This document shows positions 58,483-58,777 of a stretch of 58,777 nt of DNA, piece by piece. The stretch spans positions 113,364 to 172,140 of the forward strand of contig NZ_AYVY01000004.1 in assembly GCF_000503055.1 (NCBI RefSeq), given 5' to 3'. Under the pieces are notes generated by a model. That model searched no databases and was not told where the DNA came from. It saw only the letters and a list, made by a program, of their open reading frames with translations. Within the stretch, counting starts at the first letter, position 1. Every line of letters starts with the position of its first letter. The position numbers were made by a program, and so were the translations under genes. This DNA comes from Mesorhizobium sp. LSHC420B00 (GTDB lineage: Bacteria > Pseudomonadota > Alphaproteobacteria > Rhizobiales > Rhizobiaceae).

Positions 58483-58777
58483 ATGACCGAGTTCTCACTC
58501 TCCGATCTGGAGAAGATCATTGGCGAACGCGCACGTTCCGGCGATCCGGATTCGTGGACGGCCAAGCTCTTTCAGCGCGGCATGAGCAAGGCAGCGCAGA
58601 AACTCGGCGAAGAGGCGGTCGAAACGGTGATCGCAGCCGTCAGCGCCGACCGGGACGCGCTTGTTTCGGAAAGCGCCGATCTCATCTATCATTGGCTTGT
58701 CGTTCTCGGCATAGCGGACATTCCGCTGAGCGATGTGCTCAACGAGCTTGAACGCCGCACCGGTCGTTCGGGCATCG
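58483..58777 (+). CDS. hisE: Phosphoribosyl-ATP pyrophosphatase (3' end outside window)
   Basis: Hydrolyses phosphoribosyl-ATP in the second step of histidine synthesis. 98 residues are visible from ATG 58483 ([17 protein letters not shown]) to the window edge, with the MazG-like [24 protein letters not shown] and [10 protein letters not shown] helices carrying the acidic metal ligands. It lies 36 bp after hisF and is separate from hisI, as usual in alphaproteobacteria. Confidence 0.95.
   Translation, partial: MTEFSLSDLEKIIGERARSGDPDSWTAKLFQRGMSKAAQKLGEEAVETVIAAVSADRDALVSESADLIYHWLVVLGIADIPLSDVLNELERRTGRSGI

Overview
The window reads as a chromosomal segment of an alphaproteobacterium of the order Hyphomicrobiales, most likely Mesorhizobium or a close relative. 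This rests on gene content and order (rpmH-rnpA-yidC-engB, hslV/hslU with a UPF0314 gene between them, hisB-hisH-hisA-hisF-hisE, a complete inositol pathway, mocDEF-type genes), high GC coding sequence and palindromic intergenic repeats typical of the group. No database search was possible; names come from reading motifs.

Layout. 1-1.7 kb: end of an RskA-like anti-sigma gene, a secreted fasciclin protein and a Tat-exported MsrB. 1.9-5.6 kb: an EmrAB efflux pair divergent from a TetR regulator, with two matching palindromic operators between them. 5.6-9.4 kb (minus): rpmH-rnpA-yidC, a terminator, a frameshifted CatB-like acetyltransferase, then engB from a TTG start. 9.7-13.5 kb: an orphan histidine kinase, an 80-bp tandem repeat, tRNA-Arg(ACG), and a 1.46-kb islet carrying an ankyrin-cytochrome c fusion; the islet is bounded by a second copy of the tRNA 3' end. 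14-20.6 kb: an FMN-dependent L-lactate dehydrogenase-type enzyme, a LacI regulator and a divergent sugar ABC importer. 20.7-23.9 kb: a DUF2231 membrane protein and phosphonate genes phnM, phnN and a 2H phosphoesterase, without the C-P lyase core.

24-42.5 kb is mainly inositol metabolism: iolC(DUF2090 fusion)-iolD-iolE-small membrane protein-iolB, an RpiR (IolR-like) regulator divergent from a Gfo/Idh/MocA oxidoreductase, and a second operon with inositol-type binding protein, permease, ATPase, iolG and an SDR. An AraC/SDR pair sits within the cluster. Sites matching or resembling the RpiR-type GGAA-N6-TTCC operator lie upstream of iolC and of the transporter operon. Between them are aroG (DAHP synthase), preceded by a textbook aromatic amino acid attenuator with an apparently leaderless Tyr-Trp-Tyr-Phe leader peptide, and a VapBC pair. 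42.6-45.4 kb holds mocD-mocE-mocF homologues (diiron oxygenase/desaturase, Rieske ferredoxin, ferredoxin reductase), which in rhizopine catabolism feed the inositol pathway. 45.7-49.4 kb: small accessory genes, including an ABM/SDR pair next to an AraC regulator.

49.5-58.8 kb is core genome: a DUF1402 protein, the HslUV protease locus on the minus strand, and a tightly coupled histidine operon on the plus strand (hisB-DUF2628-hisH-DUF1330-hisA-arginase-like-hisF-hisE), with hisE cut by the window end. Long antisense reading frames are common in this GC-rich DNA and were left out.
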